Part shown: one piece after another, positions 1 to 9,461 of the stretch
How positions within the stretch are numbered: position 1 is the stretch's first letter
Layout: every line of letters begins with the position of its first letter
Source of the DNA: Sphingomonadales bacterium
GTDB lineage: Bacteria > Pseudomonadota > Alphaproteobacteria > Sphingomonadales > Sphingomonadaceae
Assembly (NCBI GenBank): GCA_027488785.1
Contig: JAIYAY010000005.1
Span: 1 to 64,000, forward strand
Direction of reading: 5' to 3'
Length of the DNA stretch: 64,000 bases
The notes under the pieces: generated by a model
Seen by the model: only the letters and a program-made list of their open reading frames with translations
What the model was told of the DNA's origin: nothing
The model's database searches: none
Made by a program: the position numbers and the translations under genes

Positions 1-823
1 CGGCGTCGAGCAAAGGCTGAACGCCCTTGTTCTTGAACGCCGAGCCACAGCAGACAGGAACGAACGACTGGTTCAACGTGCCTTTGCGGATCAGCGCCTT
101 CAGCGTTGCGACGTCAGGCTCATTGCCTTCAAGATATGCTTCCATGGCGACATCGTCTTGCTCAACAGCAAGCTCGATCAACTCGCTGCGATACTTCGCA
201 GCTTCGTCAGCCAAGTCAGCAGGGATATCTTCGTAGAAGAAGTCCGCACCAAGCGATTCGTCTTTCCAGATGATCGCACGGTTGTGCACGAGGTCGACGA
301 GACCCTTAAGGTCTGCTTCCAAACCGATTGGAATGTACAGAACGGCTGGCTTTGCGCCCAGACGATCGATGATCGATTGAACGCAATATTTGAAGTTCGC
401 GCCGGTACGGTCGAGCTTGTTGATGAAGCACATGCGTGGAACGCCGTCCTTATCGGCCTGACGCCATACGGTTTCGGACTGTGGCTCAACGCCGGCAACG
501 CCGTCGAAGCAGGCGACCGCGCCATCGAGAACGCGCAGCGAACGTTCAACTTCAATCGTGAAGTCAACGTGGCCTGGCGTATCAATGATGTTGATGCGGT
601 GGTCGTTCCAGAAGCAGGTCGTTGCAGCCGAGGTGATCGTGATGCCACGCTCTTGCTCTTGCTCCATCCAGTCCATGGTGGCTGCACCATCATGGACTTC
701 GCCGATTTTATACGACTTACCGGTGTAAAAAAGGATGCGCTCGGTGGTCGTGGTTTTACCGGCGTCGATATGCGCCATGATCCCGATGTTGCGATACATA
801 TTGAGTGGATGGCTGCGTGCCAT
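1..823 (-). CDS. fusA: Elongation factor G (N-terminal part, truncated by window edge)
   Basis: Translation elongation factor G, the cytoplasmic GTPase that drives ribosomal translocation. The reverse strand from an ATG at 823 reads [20 protein letters not shown], followed by the P-loop [10 protein letters not shown], the switch region RGITITSAA, the G3 motif DTPGHVDF and the G4-type motif NKLD. Only about 274 residues of the roughly 690 expected are inside the window; the C-terminal domains lie beyond base 1. It is the third gene of a str operon, about 75 bases downstream of rpsG. Nothing unusual is seen in the visible part. The family call is secure. Confidence 0.97.
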   Translation of the reverse strand, partial: MARSHPLNMYRNIGIMAHIDAGKTTTTERILFYTGKSYKIGEVHDGAATMDWMEQEQERGITITSAATTCFWNDHRINIIDTPGHVDFTIEVERSLRVLDGAVACFDGVAGVEPQSETVWRQADKDGVPRMCFINKLDRTGANFKYCVQSIIDRLGAKPAVLYIPIGLEADLKGLVDLVHNRAIIWKDESLGADFFYEDIPADLADEAAKYRSELIELAVEQDDVAMEAYLEGNEPDVATLKALIRKGTLNQSFVPVCCGSAFKNKGVQPLLDA

Positions 824-897
824 ATGCTTTACTCCGAAGTGTGGGCCACCGAAGTGGCCCGATGGGGTTTACCAACTGTGCTTTCGTACGCCCGCTG

Positions 898-1368
898 TTA
901 CCAACGATAGTGCGCGAACGCCCGGTTGGCTTCCGCCATACGGTGCGTATCTTCACGCTTCTTGACGGCGTTGCCACGGTTCGATGCAGCATCCATCAAC
1001 TCACCCGACAAACGGGCAGCCATGGTGGTTTCGCTGCGGTTACGGGCAGCGCCAATCAACCAACGAATTGCAAGTGCCTGTGCGCGCTCTGGACGCACTT
1101 CACAAGGAACCTGATAGGTCGCACCACCCACACGGCGGCTGCGCACTTCGATACCTGGCTTTACGTTGTCCAGCGCTTCATGGAAGGTTTGGATAGGGTC
1201 TTTCTTGGCGCGGGCCTCAACGGTTTCCAAAGCACCATAAACGATACGCTCTGCTGCTGACTTCTTACCATCAAGCATCAGGTTGTTCATGAACTTCGAA
1301 AGCACGATATCACCGAATTTGGGATCGGGAAGGATGATGCGCTTTTCGGGACGACGACGACGTGACAT
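898..1368 (-). CDS. rpsG: 30S ribosomal protein S7
   Basis: Primary 16S rRNA-binding protein of the small subunit head. The 156-residue product begins [10 protein letters not shown] and contains the S7 signatures [15 protein letters not shown] and GGATYQVP, ending in FAHYRW, which is the usual length and C-terminus for alphaproteobacterial S7. It sits between rpsL (77 bases upstream) and fusA (74 bases downstream) on the same strand, the standard str operon order. In enterobacteria S7 represses its own operon by binding the mRNA; whether this holds here cannot be told from the sequence. Confidence 0.98.
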   Translation of the reverse strand: MSRRRRPEKRIILPDPKFGDIVLSKFMNNLMLDGKKSAAERIVYGALETVEARAKKDPIQTFHEALDNVKPGIEVRSRRVGGATYQVPCEVRPERAQALAIRWLIGAARNRSETTMAARLSGELMDAASNRGNAVKKREDTHRMAEANRAFAHYRW

Positions 1369-1445
1369 ATTTTATTTCCTTTATCTCATGGGACCAGTGG
1401 CAGCGCAGTTGCGCGCCAATCGGCCAGCCAATGGTAACGTTCGAA

Positions 1446-1817
1446 TTACTTCGGACGCTTTGCACCATATTTGGAGCGCGATTGCTTGCGGTCCTTGACA
1501 CCCTGCGTATCGAGTACGCCGCGAAGCACGTGGTAACGCACACCGGGAAGGTCGCGTACGCGGCCGCCACGGATAAGCACAACGCTATGCTCTTGAAGGT
1601 TGTGGCCTTCGCCTGGGATATAGGAAATAACTTCGCGCTGGTTTGTCAGGCGAATCTTCGCAACCTTACGCAAAGCCGAGTTCGGCTTTTTCGGAGTGGT
1701 TGTGTAAACGCGGGTGCAAACGCCGCGCTTCTGTGGATTTTGGTCCATCGCAGGGACCTTTGACTTGGTCTTCTGCGGAGTCCGGCCCTTGCGGACCAGC
1801 TGGTTAATCGTTGGCAT
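1446..1817 (-). CDS. rpsL: 30S ribosomal protein S12
   Basis: Decoding-centre protein of the small subunit. The open frame continues upstream, but the conserved start [11 protein letters not shown] lies at 1817, preceded on the coding strand by an AAGGTGA ribosome-binding site, giving the usual 123 residues. Family motifs are [28 protein letters not shown] and the lysine-rich tail. The residues at the streptomycin-relevant lysine positions (PKKPN and GRVRDLPG neighbourhoods) look wild type. First gene of the str operon. Confidence 0.98.
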   Translation of the reverse strand: MPTINQLVRKGRTPQKTKSKVPAMDQNPQKRGVCTRVYTTTPKKPNSALRKVAKIRLTNQREVISYIPGEGHNLQEHSVVLIRGGRVRDLPGVRYHVLRGVLDTQGVKDRKQSRSKYGAKRPK

Positions 1818-1936
1818 ATCTTCACCTTGTATTAAGCGGTTACTTTGGATGGGCAGCCGTATTTTGCGGTGGAGGCTCAGCCTTTGGCCCACCCGGCCGA
1901 TCACACAATGTGCTGCTATTCTGCGTAATTCCCGAG

Positions 1937-1962
1937 GGCCAGAGAGAATCACCCCTCTGGTC
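1937..1962 (-). promoter_or_regulatory. Hairpin in the leader upstream of rpsL
   Basis: An inverted repeat with an 8-bp stem (one G-T pair) and a 10-base loop (GGCCAGAG ... CTCTGGTC) lies in the 183-base gap between the methyltransferase stop and rpsL. It could terminate the polyketide synthase transcript or form part of the str leader. There is no T-run after it on the coding strand, so a classical intrinsic terminator is not supported. Confidence 0.25.
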
Positions 1963-2000
1963 ACAGGAGTGCGCGCCATTAGCGTCCGCTGACTGCTGGG

Positions 2001-2522
2001 TCAAGTAGCGCTGCCACGCTCCGTCAGCACGTCATTTTCGATCCTGATCCGCCACCATAAAAGCACAAAGTTCAGGATCGAAAAGGTAATCGCCGTCGCA
2101 GGTGCGCCGAAAAGAAGCGGCAGGACCGCAATCTCCACAACCACCAAGGCATAATTGGGGTGCTTGATGAAACGGTATGGGCCGCGGCGCACGCGCGGGA
2201 AATGGGGCGCGCTAATGATCCGTGTGGTCCACCATCGGCCAATGCTCGCCAGGGTCCAAAAGCGGAAGGCTTGGCTCGCAACAAAGATACTAAGTAATAG
2301 CATGTCCAGCGCGGCTGTGGGCACAGCAAACAAGGCGATTGCGGCCAACCAACCGCTATGGAGCGCGATAAACAGGGGATAATGGCGCGCCCCATGCTCG
2401 CGCCCGCCTTCGGCCAGCAAGCGGCGAGTGTTGGCATTCGCATAAGCGAGTTCGGCCAGTCGCTGTATTATGACATATACAAAGGCGATGAGCGCCCAAA
2501 TTGGCCAATCGAATAATGTCAT
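2001..2522 (-). CDS. Isoprenylcysteine carboxyl methyltransferase-like membrane protein, partner of type III PKS
   Basis: A 173-residue integral membrane protein of the ICMT/PEMT-like methyltransferase group. Hydrophobic segments are visible near residues 3-20, 50-85 and 140-160. The conserved cofactor-region block RGPYRFIKHPNYALVVVE, with the HPNY signature, is at about residues 114-131. The start overlaps the polyketide synthase stop by four bases (ATGA), so the two are translationally coupled. In Bacillus the equivalent pair (BpsA/BpsB) makes and O-methylates alkylpyrones; the same role here is inferred from gene order and family only. The end is a normal TGA before the rpsL leader. Confidence 0.8.
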   Translation of the reverse strand: MTLFDWPIWALIAFVYVIIQRLAELAYANANTRRLLAEGGREHGARHYPLFIALHSGWLAAIALFAVPTAALDMLLLSIFVASQAFRFWTLASIGRWWTTRIISAPHFPRVRRGPYRFIKHPNYALVVVEIAVLPLLFGAPATAITFSILNFVLLWWRIRIENDVLTERGSAT

Positions 2523-3550
2523 GGTGTGAGAAGTCCCATCGCACCAACAAACCCCGGCCCAAGCGCAGTCAACAATGTTGGTTTCGCAATTGGTCCGGCA
2601 GAGAGCAATGCCTCCAGCACAAACAATACCGTCGGCGAACTCATATTGCCATGGTCGCGCAAAACTTTGCGCGTCGCGGCCAGATCATGCCCTAGATAAT
2701 CGGAGAGCGCATCCACAACGCGGCCGCCGCCCGGGTGGCAGGCGGGTTCAGCCATGTCCGCTTTGGTTAGGCCTTGTCGTGCGATAAAATCGTCGCAGAC
2801 AGGGGCAAAATGGTTGTTCACGAAAACGGGTATGTCGCGCGCGAGGACTAGATCAAACCCCGTATCGCCAATTTCCCAGCCCATCATATCGAGCGTATCG
2901 GGCCAGACATGGCTGGCAAATGCGTCTAATTGCGGCCCCGGCCCGGCGCCGATGATCGCCGCAGCACAGCCATCGGCAAAAAGTGCCAACGCGATCATAT
3001 CCTTTTTATCCATGCGCGCATGGTCATACGCAATGCTGCACAATTCAAGGCTGACCAGCAGGATGGGTTTGTCGGGGGACGCACGATATAGATCAGCGGC
3101 AACGCCAAGGCCAATGACCCCGCCAGCACAGCCATAGCCAAATAAGGGCACGCAGCGCGTGTTGGGTGCGAAACCCATTTTCGCTAACATCCGGCTTGGC
3201 AGGCTGGGCGTCATCGTTCCTGTAGTCGATACGAAAACAATTTGCCCTATGTCAGAGGCCTGCAAATTTGCGCGCGCCAAAGCCTGCAAGGCTGCCGCTT
3301 CAAAAATCTGTGCGGCGACAGTTTCATAAACGCCTGCCCGCTTGGCCCAGCTTCTGGCGTCAAAATAATATTCGGGCGGCATGGCGATATGGCGCTGCGA
3401 AATCCCCGTGTTACCCAATATCTCGGCCATGCGCGGCGGCAGCGCCTGTCCTTTGGCCTGCGCCAAAATCGTCAAAACGTCCGCTTGCGTGATGCCGTGC
3501 GGCGGCAAGGCGGCACCAAGCGAAATCAATCTAGGGAAAATCTGCGGCAT
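2519..3550 (-). CDS. Type III polyketide synthase (chalcone/alkylpyrone synthase family)
   Basis: A 343-residue thiolase-fold homodimer-type enzyme that condenses malonyl-CoA onto a starter acyl-CoA, typically giving alkylpyrones or alkylresorcinols in bacteria. The catalytic triad is visible: Cys141 in GYGCAGG, His272 in ACHPGGGRV and Asn302 in DHGNMSSPT. Length is slightly under the plant enzymes (about 390) and typical for bacteria. It is coupled by a 4-base overlap to a membrane methyltransferase. No FAD hydroxylase, sometimes found with these pairs, is adjacent. The starter unit cannot be read from the sequence; a long-chain acyl-CoA is the usual inference. Confidence 0.92.
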   Translation of the reverse strand: MPQIFPRLISLGAALPPHGITQADVLTILAQAKGQALPPRMAEILGNTGISQRHIAMPPEYYFDARSWAKRAGVYETVAAQIFEAAALQALARANLQASDIGQIVFVSTTGTMTPSLPSRMLAKMGFAPNTRCVPLFGYGCAGGVIGLGVAADLYRASPDKPILLVSLELCSIAYDHARMDKKDMIALALFADGCAAAIIGAGPGPQLDAFASHVWPDTLDMMGWEIGDTGFDLVLARDIPVFVNNHFAPVCDDFIARQGLTKADMAEPACHPGGGRVVDALSDYLGHDLAATRKVLRDHGNMSSPTVLFVLEALLSAGPIAKPTLLTALGPGFVGAMGLLTP

Positions 3551-3585
3551 GAGCTGCTGTCGCTACGCCTGTTCACAAATTTCCG

Positions 3586-4977
3586 CTAGGCAGACTTTAC
3601 CCTACCCCAGGGTCCGCTGATTGCCAGCGTCATCGTCGGCTCCATCATGTTGACAAACATTGTCGAGCCATCGGGTGAGAAGCAGCCGCCGGCAAATTCG
3701 GTTTGCACACGGCTTCGGGCGATCATGTAGGTCTGACCCAGCGCATTGACGCCGCGCAAATGATTGTCTGAAATGTCCGTATATTGGTCCTCACACACCA
3801 ACAAATGGCCTGTCGGCATCACAGCGATATTGTCGCCATAATTGTAAAAGGCAGGATTGGCCGATTCCATGAACAAGTCTAGAACCCCAGGTGCTTCGGC
3901 CTCCCGCAGCGACCCCTCGTTTGTCGATGGAACATAGCGAAAAATCTGACCATATTTCGCAGCGCCGCCATTAGTGCAGGCAAAAAACAATTCGCCATTC
4001 CCCCAAAAAATCCCTTCGCCACGCGCAAACAGCGCGGCACCTTTCGCAGCACCTTGTTTACGCAAGTCATCCTGGGGGCTTTCGGGATCTGATAGCGGGA
4101 CCCACTTCACCTTAAATTGACGACCCTTGCTGACCTGAACCTCATTCCAGTTACGGGTATCGTTAATTTCGGCCTGCACAAATGCCAAAGCCTCCAGACG
4201 TCCACCTTTGGCAAGCTGTCCCTTTTCATTGGGAATAAACCGGTAAAGTAGGCTGTCGCTGCGATCTTCAGTCAAATAGACAATACTCGTGCGCGGATCA
4301 ACGCACGCGGCCTCATGATTGAAACGACCCATGTCCTTTAACGGCACAGGCGTAACAAGGCCTTTCTGAGTAGCGGGTACCTCAAAAATATAGCCATGAT
4401 CTTTACCCACATTATCTCCAGCGCGCGTGACATTTTCCTCGCAGCTCAGCCAGCTGCCCCATGGAGTAATCCCGCCAGAGCAATTGCGGATCGTGCCGGA
4501 CAGACTCAAAAACTCACTCTCGCGTTGGCCGGTCTTCATATCATATATCAAAGTGGTGGTGCCACCCGGCAACGGTTGCGATGTGCCATCCAGCATTCGG
4601 TCATAAGCAGGAAAATCCTTTGCGACCCGACCCGTAAACGGGCCGAAATCCTGTTCCTTGATGCCAAGCTCATGATTGCGGATCAGCGCAATCTTTCCTT
4701 TACCTAAATCAATTGCGCCCATGCCGTCGGCGGAGTTTGGCACCAAATAGCCATCATCCATGATGTTACCGAGCCGGGAAATGACACGATAATCAAAGCC
4801 TTTGGGTAGGTCGATCAGGTTATTCGGGTCGCGCACCAAGGGGCCATAGCCATAGACTTCATTGGCTCCAGGGGCGGGTGCTTTCGCAATGGAACGCGCG
4901 GCAAGCCCCGCAAACGCAATGCTGCCAAGACCAAATCCGAACTGCCGCCTGCTTATCGAAATGGGGCTGTTTTGCAT
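3586..4977 (-). CDS. PhoX-like (DUF839) Tat-exported protein, putative alkaline phosphatase
   Basis: A 463-residue protein of the DUF839/PhoX beta-propeller family. The N-terminus carries a twin-arginine signal, SRRQFGFGLG at residues 9-18, followed by a hydrophobic stretch and an alanine-rich cleavage region, so folding before export to the periplasm is expected. Family blocks include IRNHELG, NCSGGITPWGSWLSCEE, FNHEAACVD, YLTEDRSDSLLYRF and GGCFSPDGSTMFVN. PhoX enzymes are calcium/iron phosphatases; whether this member has phosphatase activity is not proven by the motifs alone. It is divergent from gltX; the 103-base gap holds both promoters. No Pho box was identified by eye. Confidence 0.85.
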   Translation of the reverse strand: MQNSPISISRRQFGFGLGSIAFAGLAARSIAKAPAPGANEVYGYGPLVRDPNNLIDLPKGFDYRVISRLGNIMDDGYLVPNSADGMGAIDLGKGKIALIRNHELGIKEQDFGPFTGRVAKDFPAYDRMLDGTSQPLPGGTTTLIYDMKTGQRESEFLSLSGTIRNCSGGITPWGSWLSCEENVTRAGDNVGKDHGYIFEVPATQKGLVTPVPLKDMGRFNHEAACVDPRTSIVYLTEDRSDSLLYRFIPNEKGQLAKGGRLEALAFVQAEINDTRNWNEVQVSKGRQFKVKWVPLSDPESPQDDLRKQGAAKGAALFARGEGIFWGNGELFFACTNGGAAKYGQIFRYVPSTNEGSLREAEAPGVLDLFMESANPAFYNYGDNIAVMPTGHLLVCEDQYTDISDNHLRGVNALGQTYMIARSRVQTEFAGGCFSPDGSTMFVNMMEPTMTLAISGPWGRVKSA

Positions 4978-5080
4978 GATCCGCTCCTATACCTTTGGAC
5001 TTTAACTGCACCGGAAAGATGACAATGCCGTTGCAGCTTGATAGAGCGCGGGCAAATCAAACCAAAGGCATTTGTTTCTC

Positions 5081-6577
5081 ATGAAAGTACGTACCCGCGT
5101 AGCACCATCCCCGACCGGCGACCCACATGTCGGCACCGCGTATATTGCGCTCATCAATTATTGCTTTGCCAAAAAGCATGGTGGCGAATTTCTGTTGCGG
5201 ATTGAGGATACGGATCAGGCGCGGTCAACACTGCAATCGGAAAAAATGATCTTGGAATCGTTACGCTGGCTGGGCCTTAGCTGGGACGAAGGCCCGGATG
5301 TTGGCGGCCCACATGGTCCCTATCGCCAATCCGAACGCAGCGCGATTTACACCGCGCATTGTGACCAATTATTGGCCGATGGCCATGCGTTCAAATGCTA
5401 TTGTACGCCCGAAAAATTGGCGGCCTCACGCGCCGCACAAATGGCGGCGAAGCAGCCGCCAAAATATGACGGCACCTGCTTGGCGCTGACCGCTGAAGAT
5501 ATCTCCAAGCTCGACAGCGAAGGTGTTTCGCACGTTGTCCGTATGAAAATTCCAACAACGGGCACGTGCATCGTTCAAGATACGCTGCGCGGCGAAATCG
5601 CCTTCGAATATGCGGTTGTTGACATGCAGGTGCTGATGAAGTCGGACGGCCTGCCGACTTACCATCTCGCCAATGTTGTTGATGACCATCTTATGGGTAT
5701 CACCCATGTTATGCGCGGTGAGGAATGGATTTCGTCGGCGCCAAAGCATTTGTTGCTCTACCAATATTTCGGCTGGGAACCGCCTGTGCTTACGCATTTG
5801 CCGTTGCTGCGCAACGCCGACAAGTCGAAGCTGTCGAAGCGTAAGAACCCAACCAGCATCTTATATTATCAGCGCGCAGGATATTTGCCGCAAGCGATGC
5901 AGAACTTCTTGGGCCTGTTCATCAAGTCGGCCAGCGAAGAAGATGAAAAAACCTCGCTACAGACGCTTATCGACGAATTCGACGTTCACAATATCTCGCT
6001 TGGCGGGCCTGTGTTCGACACGTCGAAATTGGATTGGCTCAACGGCCGCTATTTGCGCGAGGAACTCAGCGTTTCGGAATTTCTGGATGCGGTAAAGGCG
6101 TGGGCGCTGAATGACAGCTACCTCACCCCTATCGCTGAAATGACGCAGGCGCGGATCACCAAGATGTCGGATCTTGGAGGGCTCACCGCCATGTTCTTCA
6201 TGAACCGGATCGACGGCATGACCGCAGAGCGGCTGCGCGATGGTGTGAAGCTGGAACAGGATGTGCAGCGCGCTGCTTACACCCTTGGCTTGCAGCAGTT
6301 TGACGGCATGATCGACTGGAACAAAGAAGGCGTTGAAACAACGTTACGCCGCACTGCCGAGGTCTTGGACGCGAAGTTGAAGGACGTCATACGACCTTTC
6401 TACATCGCCATCACCGGCAGCGCGCAGGGTGTACCTTTGTTCGACGCTATCACGCATCTGGGCCGCGACATCATTCGCGAGCGGTTGCGCCATGCGATGG
6501 AATTGCTGGGCCCTGCCACTTCTAAAGAAGCGAAGGCCTGGACCGATTTGCTGACCGCACCGCCAAAGGCCGAATGA
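5081..6577 (+). CDS. gltX: Glutamate--tRNA ligase
   Basis: Class I aminoacyl-tRNA synthetase that charges tRNA(Glu). From the ATG at 5081 the product has 498 residues beginning [20 protein letters not shown]. The HIGH equivalent is PHVG (residues 15-18) and the KMSKS loop is KLSKR (residues 250-254). The Cys-Tyr-Cys of KCYCTPEK (106-108) is where a zinc site sits in some GluRS. An in-frame TTG at 5072 would add three residues, but the ATG gives the normal family N-terminus. Alphaproteobacteria often carry two gltX genes; which this is cannot be decided. It overlaps ung by four bases. Confidence 0.96.
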   Translation: MKVRTRVAPSPTGDPHVGTAYIALINYCFAKKHGGEFLLRIEDTDQARSTLQSEKMILESLRWLGLSWDEGPDVGGPHGPYRQSERSAIYTAHCDQLLADGHAFKCYCTPEKLAASRAAQMAAKQPPKYDGTCLALTAEDISKLDSEGVSHVVRMKIPTTGTCIVQDTLRGEIAFEYAVVDMQVLMKSDGLPTYHLANVVDDHLMGITHVMRGEEWISSAPKHLLLYQYFGWEPPVLTHLPLLRNADKSKLSKRKNPTSILYYQRAGYLPQAMQNFLGLFIKSASEEDEKTSLQTLIDEFDVHNISLGGPVFDTSKLDWLNGRYLREELSVSEFLDAVKAWALNDSYLTPIAEMTQARITKMSDLGGLTAMFFMNRIDGMTAERLRDGVKLEQDVQRAAYTLGLQQFDGMIDWNKEGVETTLRRTAEVLDAKLKDVIRPFYIAITGSAQGVPLFDAITHLGRDIIRERLRHAMELLGPATSKEAKAWTDLLTAPPKAE

Positions 6578-7263
6578 CCGCTTTCGCGCTACCGCAGGCT
6601 TGGCAGACGCCGCTGAAGGAGGCGCTTGCCACAAGAGAAACGTCAGCGCTCCAAGGCTTTCTCGACGCGGAACTGGCCGCCGGCAAGACGGTGTACCCAC
6701 CGCAAGCCAAATGGTTCCGCGCGCTTGAGCTGACGTCGCTGGACAAAGTGCGCGTCGTCATTTTGGGGCAAGACCCGTATCATGGGCCGGGGCAAGCGCA
6801 TGGCCTGTGTTTCAGCGTCCCGCCCGGCGTGCGCCCCCCGCCAAGTCTTTTAAACATTTACAAAGAGTTAGAAAGCGACTTGGGGCTCCCCCGCCCGCGC
6901 CACGGCTTTTTGGAGCATTGGGCGCGGCAAGGCGTGCTATTACTAAACAGCGTCCTCACGGTCGAAAATGCCAAGGCCGCATCGCATAGCAAAAGAGGAT
7001 GGGAGTCTTTTACCGACGCGATTATCGCGCAAGTGAACGCGCAACCCACACCCATCGTGTTCATGCTTTGGGGCGCTTATGCTCATAAAAAGGCCGCAAA
7101 TGTCGATGCCCGCCGCCATTTGGTGCTCAAGGCAGCGCATCCATCGCCCTTGTCGGCGCATAACGGCTTTTTGGGCTGCAAACATTTCTCGCAATGCAAC
7201 GCCTTTCTGGTTAGCAACGGGTTCCCGCCAATTGATTGGACACTGCCCGATGTCGTTCTTTGA
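6574..7263 (+). CDS. ung: Uracil-DNA glycosylase, family 1
   Basis: Base-excision repair enzyme removing uracil from DNA. The 229-residue product has the family-1 water-activating motif GQDPYH (Asp67, His70), the [12 protein letters not shown] block and the DNA-intercalating [11 protein letters not shown] loop, plus [12 protein letters not shown]. Length matches the family. Its ATG overlaps the gltX TGA, so it is translated from the same message. The stop is followed by an AT-rich stretch that ends the operon. Confidence 0.96.
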   Translation: MTAFALPQAWQTPLKEALATRETSALQGFLDAELAAGKTVYPPQAKWFRALELTSLDKVRVVILGQDPYHGPGQAHGLCFSVPPGVRPPPSLLNIYKELESDLGLPRPRHGFLEHWARQGVLLLNSVLTVENAKAASHSKRGWESFTDAIIAQVNAQPTPIVFMLWGAYAHKKAANVDARRHLVLKAAHPSPLSAHNGFLGCKHFSQCNAFLVSNGFPPIDWTLPDVVL

Positions 7264-7290
7264 GCAGCCTCATATTTTATCAAACAATTG

Positions 7291-7308
7291 AAAAATATAT
7301 GTATTTTT
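7291..7308. repeat. AT-rich perfect inverted repeat after ung
   Basis: AAAAATA-TATG-TATTTTT, a perfect 7-bp-arm inverted repeat, lies 28 bases after the ung stop. It could act as a weak terminator of gltX-ung or as part of the promoter region for the next operon. No GC-rich stem is present, so termination is only a possibility. Confidence 0.35.
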
Positions 7309-7377
7309 GCATTTTTGCATCGGGCCAAATGGCCATGACAGAGGCAGCATGACACAGCTGAAAACGCCGTGCAGCCG

Positions 7378-7545
7378 ATGCGCAACGCTTTCGAAAGCAC
7401 TGTTCTCGCGATTGATGATTTGGTAGCGGAGTTACAAAATGCGATTGGCAAGCAAGAAGGGGCACAGATGACGAGTGATGTATTTGACGGCGCAACCGTG
7501 GCGATCATGGTGAAACGTCCCAACCCCGGTGTCGCCACTTTATGA
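7378..7545 (+). CDS. Possible small protein (55 aa) coupled to the PpiC-type gene
   Basis: A 55-codon frame from ATG 7378, beginning MRNAFESTVLAIDDLVAEL and ending in PNPGVATL, whose TGA overlaps the ATG of the next gene in the ATGA arrangement seen at other junctions nearby. There is an in-frame GTG at 7369 and no strong ribosome-binding site; an AGAGG lies before another ATG at 7349, which opens a different, 25-codon frame. The product has an acidic amphipathic N-terminal half and no transmembrane segment. I do not recognise it. The coupling geometry is the main support that it is translated. Confidence 0.4.
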   Translation: MRNAFESTVLAIDDLVAELQNAIGKQEGAQMTSDVFDGATVAIMVKRPNPGVATL

Positions 7546-8354
7546 TGCCGGATTGGATGAAGCAGGCACTACGCGAGCCATTGGTGCATTTCCTTGGCGC
7601 AGGATCGGCCTTGTTCCTGCTCATGGGACAATTTGGCGGGGAAGACAGCCTTGACCGCAGCATCACGATCAATGAGGCGGACGTCGCGCGGCTGGCATCG
7701 CAATGGGAACAGACATGGCGTAGTCCGCCAACGCCGCAAACACTCGACAACCTGATCCGTGATCATATCAAGGAAGAAATCTATTTTCGGGAGGCTATGC
7801 GCATGGGCCTTGACGTCGATGACCCCGTCATCCGTCGCCGCTTGCGCGCCAAAATGGAATTTTTGGCGATAGCGCAAATCCAAAATATGGAGCCTTCGGA
7901 AACGACGCTGCAAAGCTTCTATGCAGCGAACAAAATCCGCTACGCAGAAAAGCCGGCCTTCAGTTTCGATCAGCAGTTTTTAGGCGAAGATGAAGACAGC
8001 GCGAAAGCATCTGTCTTAGCCCTGAACGCCGGAAAACCCATGCAAGCGCGGCCGCTGAGCGTATCTGCCAGCATGGACAAAGCCGCCTCCGAAATCATCG
8101 CGCGTGAATTTGGCGATGGCTTTGCTGACAGCCTACGCAATTTGCCTAAAGGGCGTTGGAGCGGGCCAGTACAGTCCGGTTTCGGATGGCATGCCGTGCG
8201 CATCCGCGACGTTGTTGCGTCAGAGACGCCGCCTTTGTCCGACATCCGCCAACGCGTGTCCAACGACTGGCGTGCCGACACGCAAGCCACGCGCGAAGCA
8301 GCTGCCTATCAGGCGCTGCTCGACGGATATGACATTCGTATCGCCAAGCCGTGA
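7542..8354 (+). CDS. Membrane-anchored PpiC/SurA-type peptidyl-prolyl isomerase-like protein
   Basis: A 270-residue protein with one N-terminal hydrophobic segment (about residues 14-30, LVHFLGAGSALFLLMGQFGG) and a periplasmic region resembling the parvulin/SurA chaperone fold: a helical N-domain (LIRDHIKEEIYFREAMRMGL) and a C-terminal parvulin-like domain with GFADSLRNLPKGRWSGPV and SGFGWHAVRI. It is translationally coupled to a downstream HupE/UreJ protein (GTGA overlap), a pairing that suggests it assists folding or delivery of that membrane protein. Isomerase activity is inferred from family only. Confidence 0.8.
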   Translation: MMPDWMKQALREPLVHFLGAGSALFLLMGQFGGEDSLDRSITINEADVARLASQWEQTWRSPPTPQTLDNLIRDHIKEEIYFREAMRMGLDVDDPVIRRRLRAKMEFLAIAQIQNMEPSETTLQSFYAANKIRYAEKPAFSFDQQFLGEDEDSAKASVLALNAGKPMQARPLSVSASMDKAASEIIAREFGDGFADSLRNLPKGRWSGPVQSGFGWHAVRIRDVVASETPPLSDIRQRVSNDWRADTQATREAAAYQALLDGYDIRIAKP

Positions 8355-9340
8355 TCGTCCGCTTTCTCCTTTCACTCTTGCTCGCGGCTGGCTTCACGTC
8401 GGTTGCCCGCGCGGATGACTTGCAACCAGGCTATCTGGAAATCCGCGAGCATGACGCCGTTACCCACCAGTATAAAATCACATGGAAAGCGCCCATCCGG
8501 CCAGGCCTTGCCGCGCGCGTCGTCCCGATATTTCCCGGCGATTGCGCAGCGACCGAACCTGTACGCAGCGTTGATGCCGCCGCCTTGTTGGCCCGCTGGG
8601 ACATTGACTGCGGCGCGGCATTGGCAGGCCGTTCAGTCCGCTTAAGCGGCATGGAAAACACACCAGCCGACGCATTGTTGCGCTATCAATCTACCAATGG
8701 GATCACCCAAGCCGCTCGGCTGACGCCAGCCAACCCATCCGCTGTCATAATGCAAAAGGCAGACCGATGGCAGGTCGCTCGCACCTATTTTGTCACAGGC
8801 GTCGAACATATCTTGATGGGATATGACCATTTATTGTTCGTGCTATGCCTCGTGCTTTTGCTCAACGGTGCATGGCGTGTGGCAGCAACGGTGACGGCAT
8901 TCACAATAGCGCATTCACTGACCTTGGTGGCAACAACACTTGAACTTATCAGCGTACCCGGCCCGCCGGTTGAGGCCTCAATCGCTTTATCGATTGTCTT
9001 CCTTGCCGTCGAAATATTGAAGCGAAAACCCGGCGAATTGCGTTTGTCAGAGCGTTTTCCATGGGTCGTCGCCTTTCTCTTTGGCTTGCTCCATGGCTTC
9101 GGCTTTGCAGGAGCCCTTGCCGAAATCGGATTGCCGCAAGGCGAAGTGCCCATGGCCTTGCTAACGTTCAATTTGGGCGTTGAGGCAGGCCAGCTTGTCA
9201 TCGTCGCAGTGGCGATGTTGGCCTTATGGGCGCTCCGCCGCCTTCACGCGCTCTACGCCGCCCGCGCCCAATTGATTAGCGCTTATGCCATTGGTAGCAT
9301 CGCTTTCATGTGGTTGCTGCAGCGCGTCCTGCCGACTTAA
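8351..9340 (+). CDS. HupE/UreJ-family membrane protein
   Basis: A 329-residue protein starting with GTG at 8351, overlapping the upstream TGA. It has a signal peptide (RFLLSLLLAAGFTSVARA), a soluble N-terminal part of about 130 residues and then about six membrane helices. The helices carry the family block VEHILMGYDHLLFVLCLVLL and LLHGFGFAGALAE, whose conserved His and Asp residues are candidate metal ligands. HupE/UreJ proteins are linked to nickel or other metal handling for hydrogenase and urease, but no such enzyme is nearby, so the metal is unknown. It is the last gene of the coupled set starting at 7378 or 7542. Confidence 0.82.
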   Translation: MIVRFLLSLLLAAGFTSVARADDLQPGYLEIREHDAVTHQYKITWKAPIRPGLAARVVPIFPGDCAATEPVRSVDAAALLARWDIDCGAALAGRSVRLSGMENTPADALLRYQSTNGITQAARLTPANPSAVIMQKADRWQVARTYFVTGVEHILMGYDHLLFVLCLVLLLNGAWRVAATVTAFTIAHSLTLVATTLELISVPGPPVEASIALSIVFLAVEILKRKPGELRLSERFPWVVAFLFGLLHGFGFAGALAEIGLPQGEVPMALLTFNLGVEAGQLVIVAVAMLALWALRRLHALYAARAQLISAYAIGSIAFMWLLQRVLPT

Positions 9341-9429
9341 ACGGGATGTCATACGGGTGCGCATGGTGGACCTCTGAATGACAGGGGGCGTTCTTATTCA
9401 GATGCTGCGTATTTTAACATAATAGTCGC

Positions 9430-9445
9430 CCCAGCGCAGGCTGGG
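9430..9445. repeat. REP-like palindrome, copy A
   Basis: CCCAGC-GCAG-GCTGGG forms a 6-bp stem with a 4-base loop. The 15-mer CCAGCGCAGGCTGGG recurs in the same orientation at 10357-10371, so the two copies bracket the bacteriocin-like cassette. The form resembles the small dispersed palindromes common in intergenic DNA of sphingomonads. Confidence 0.5.
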
Positions 9446-9461
9446 TCCTTTGACGCTGGTC

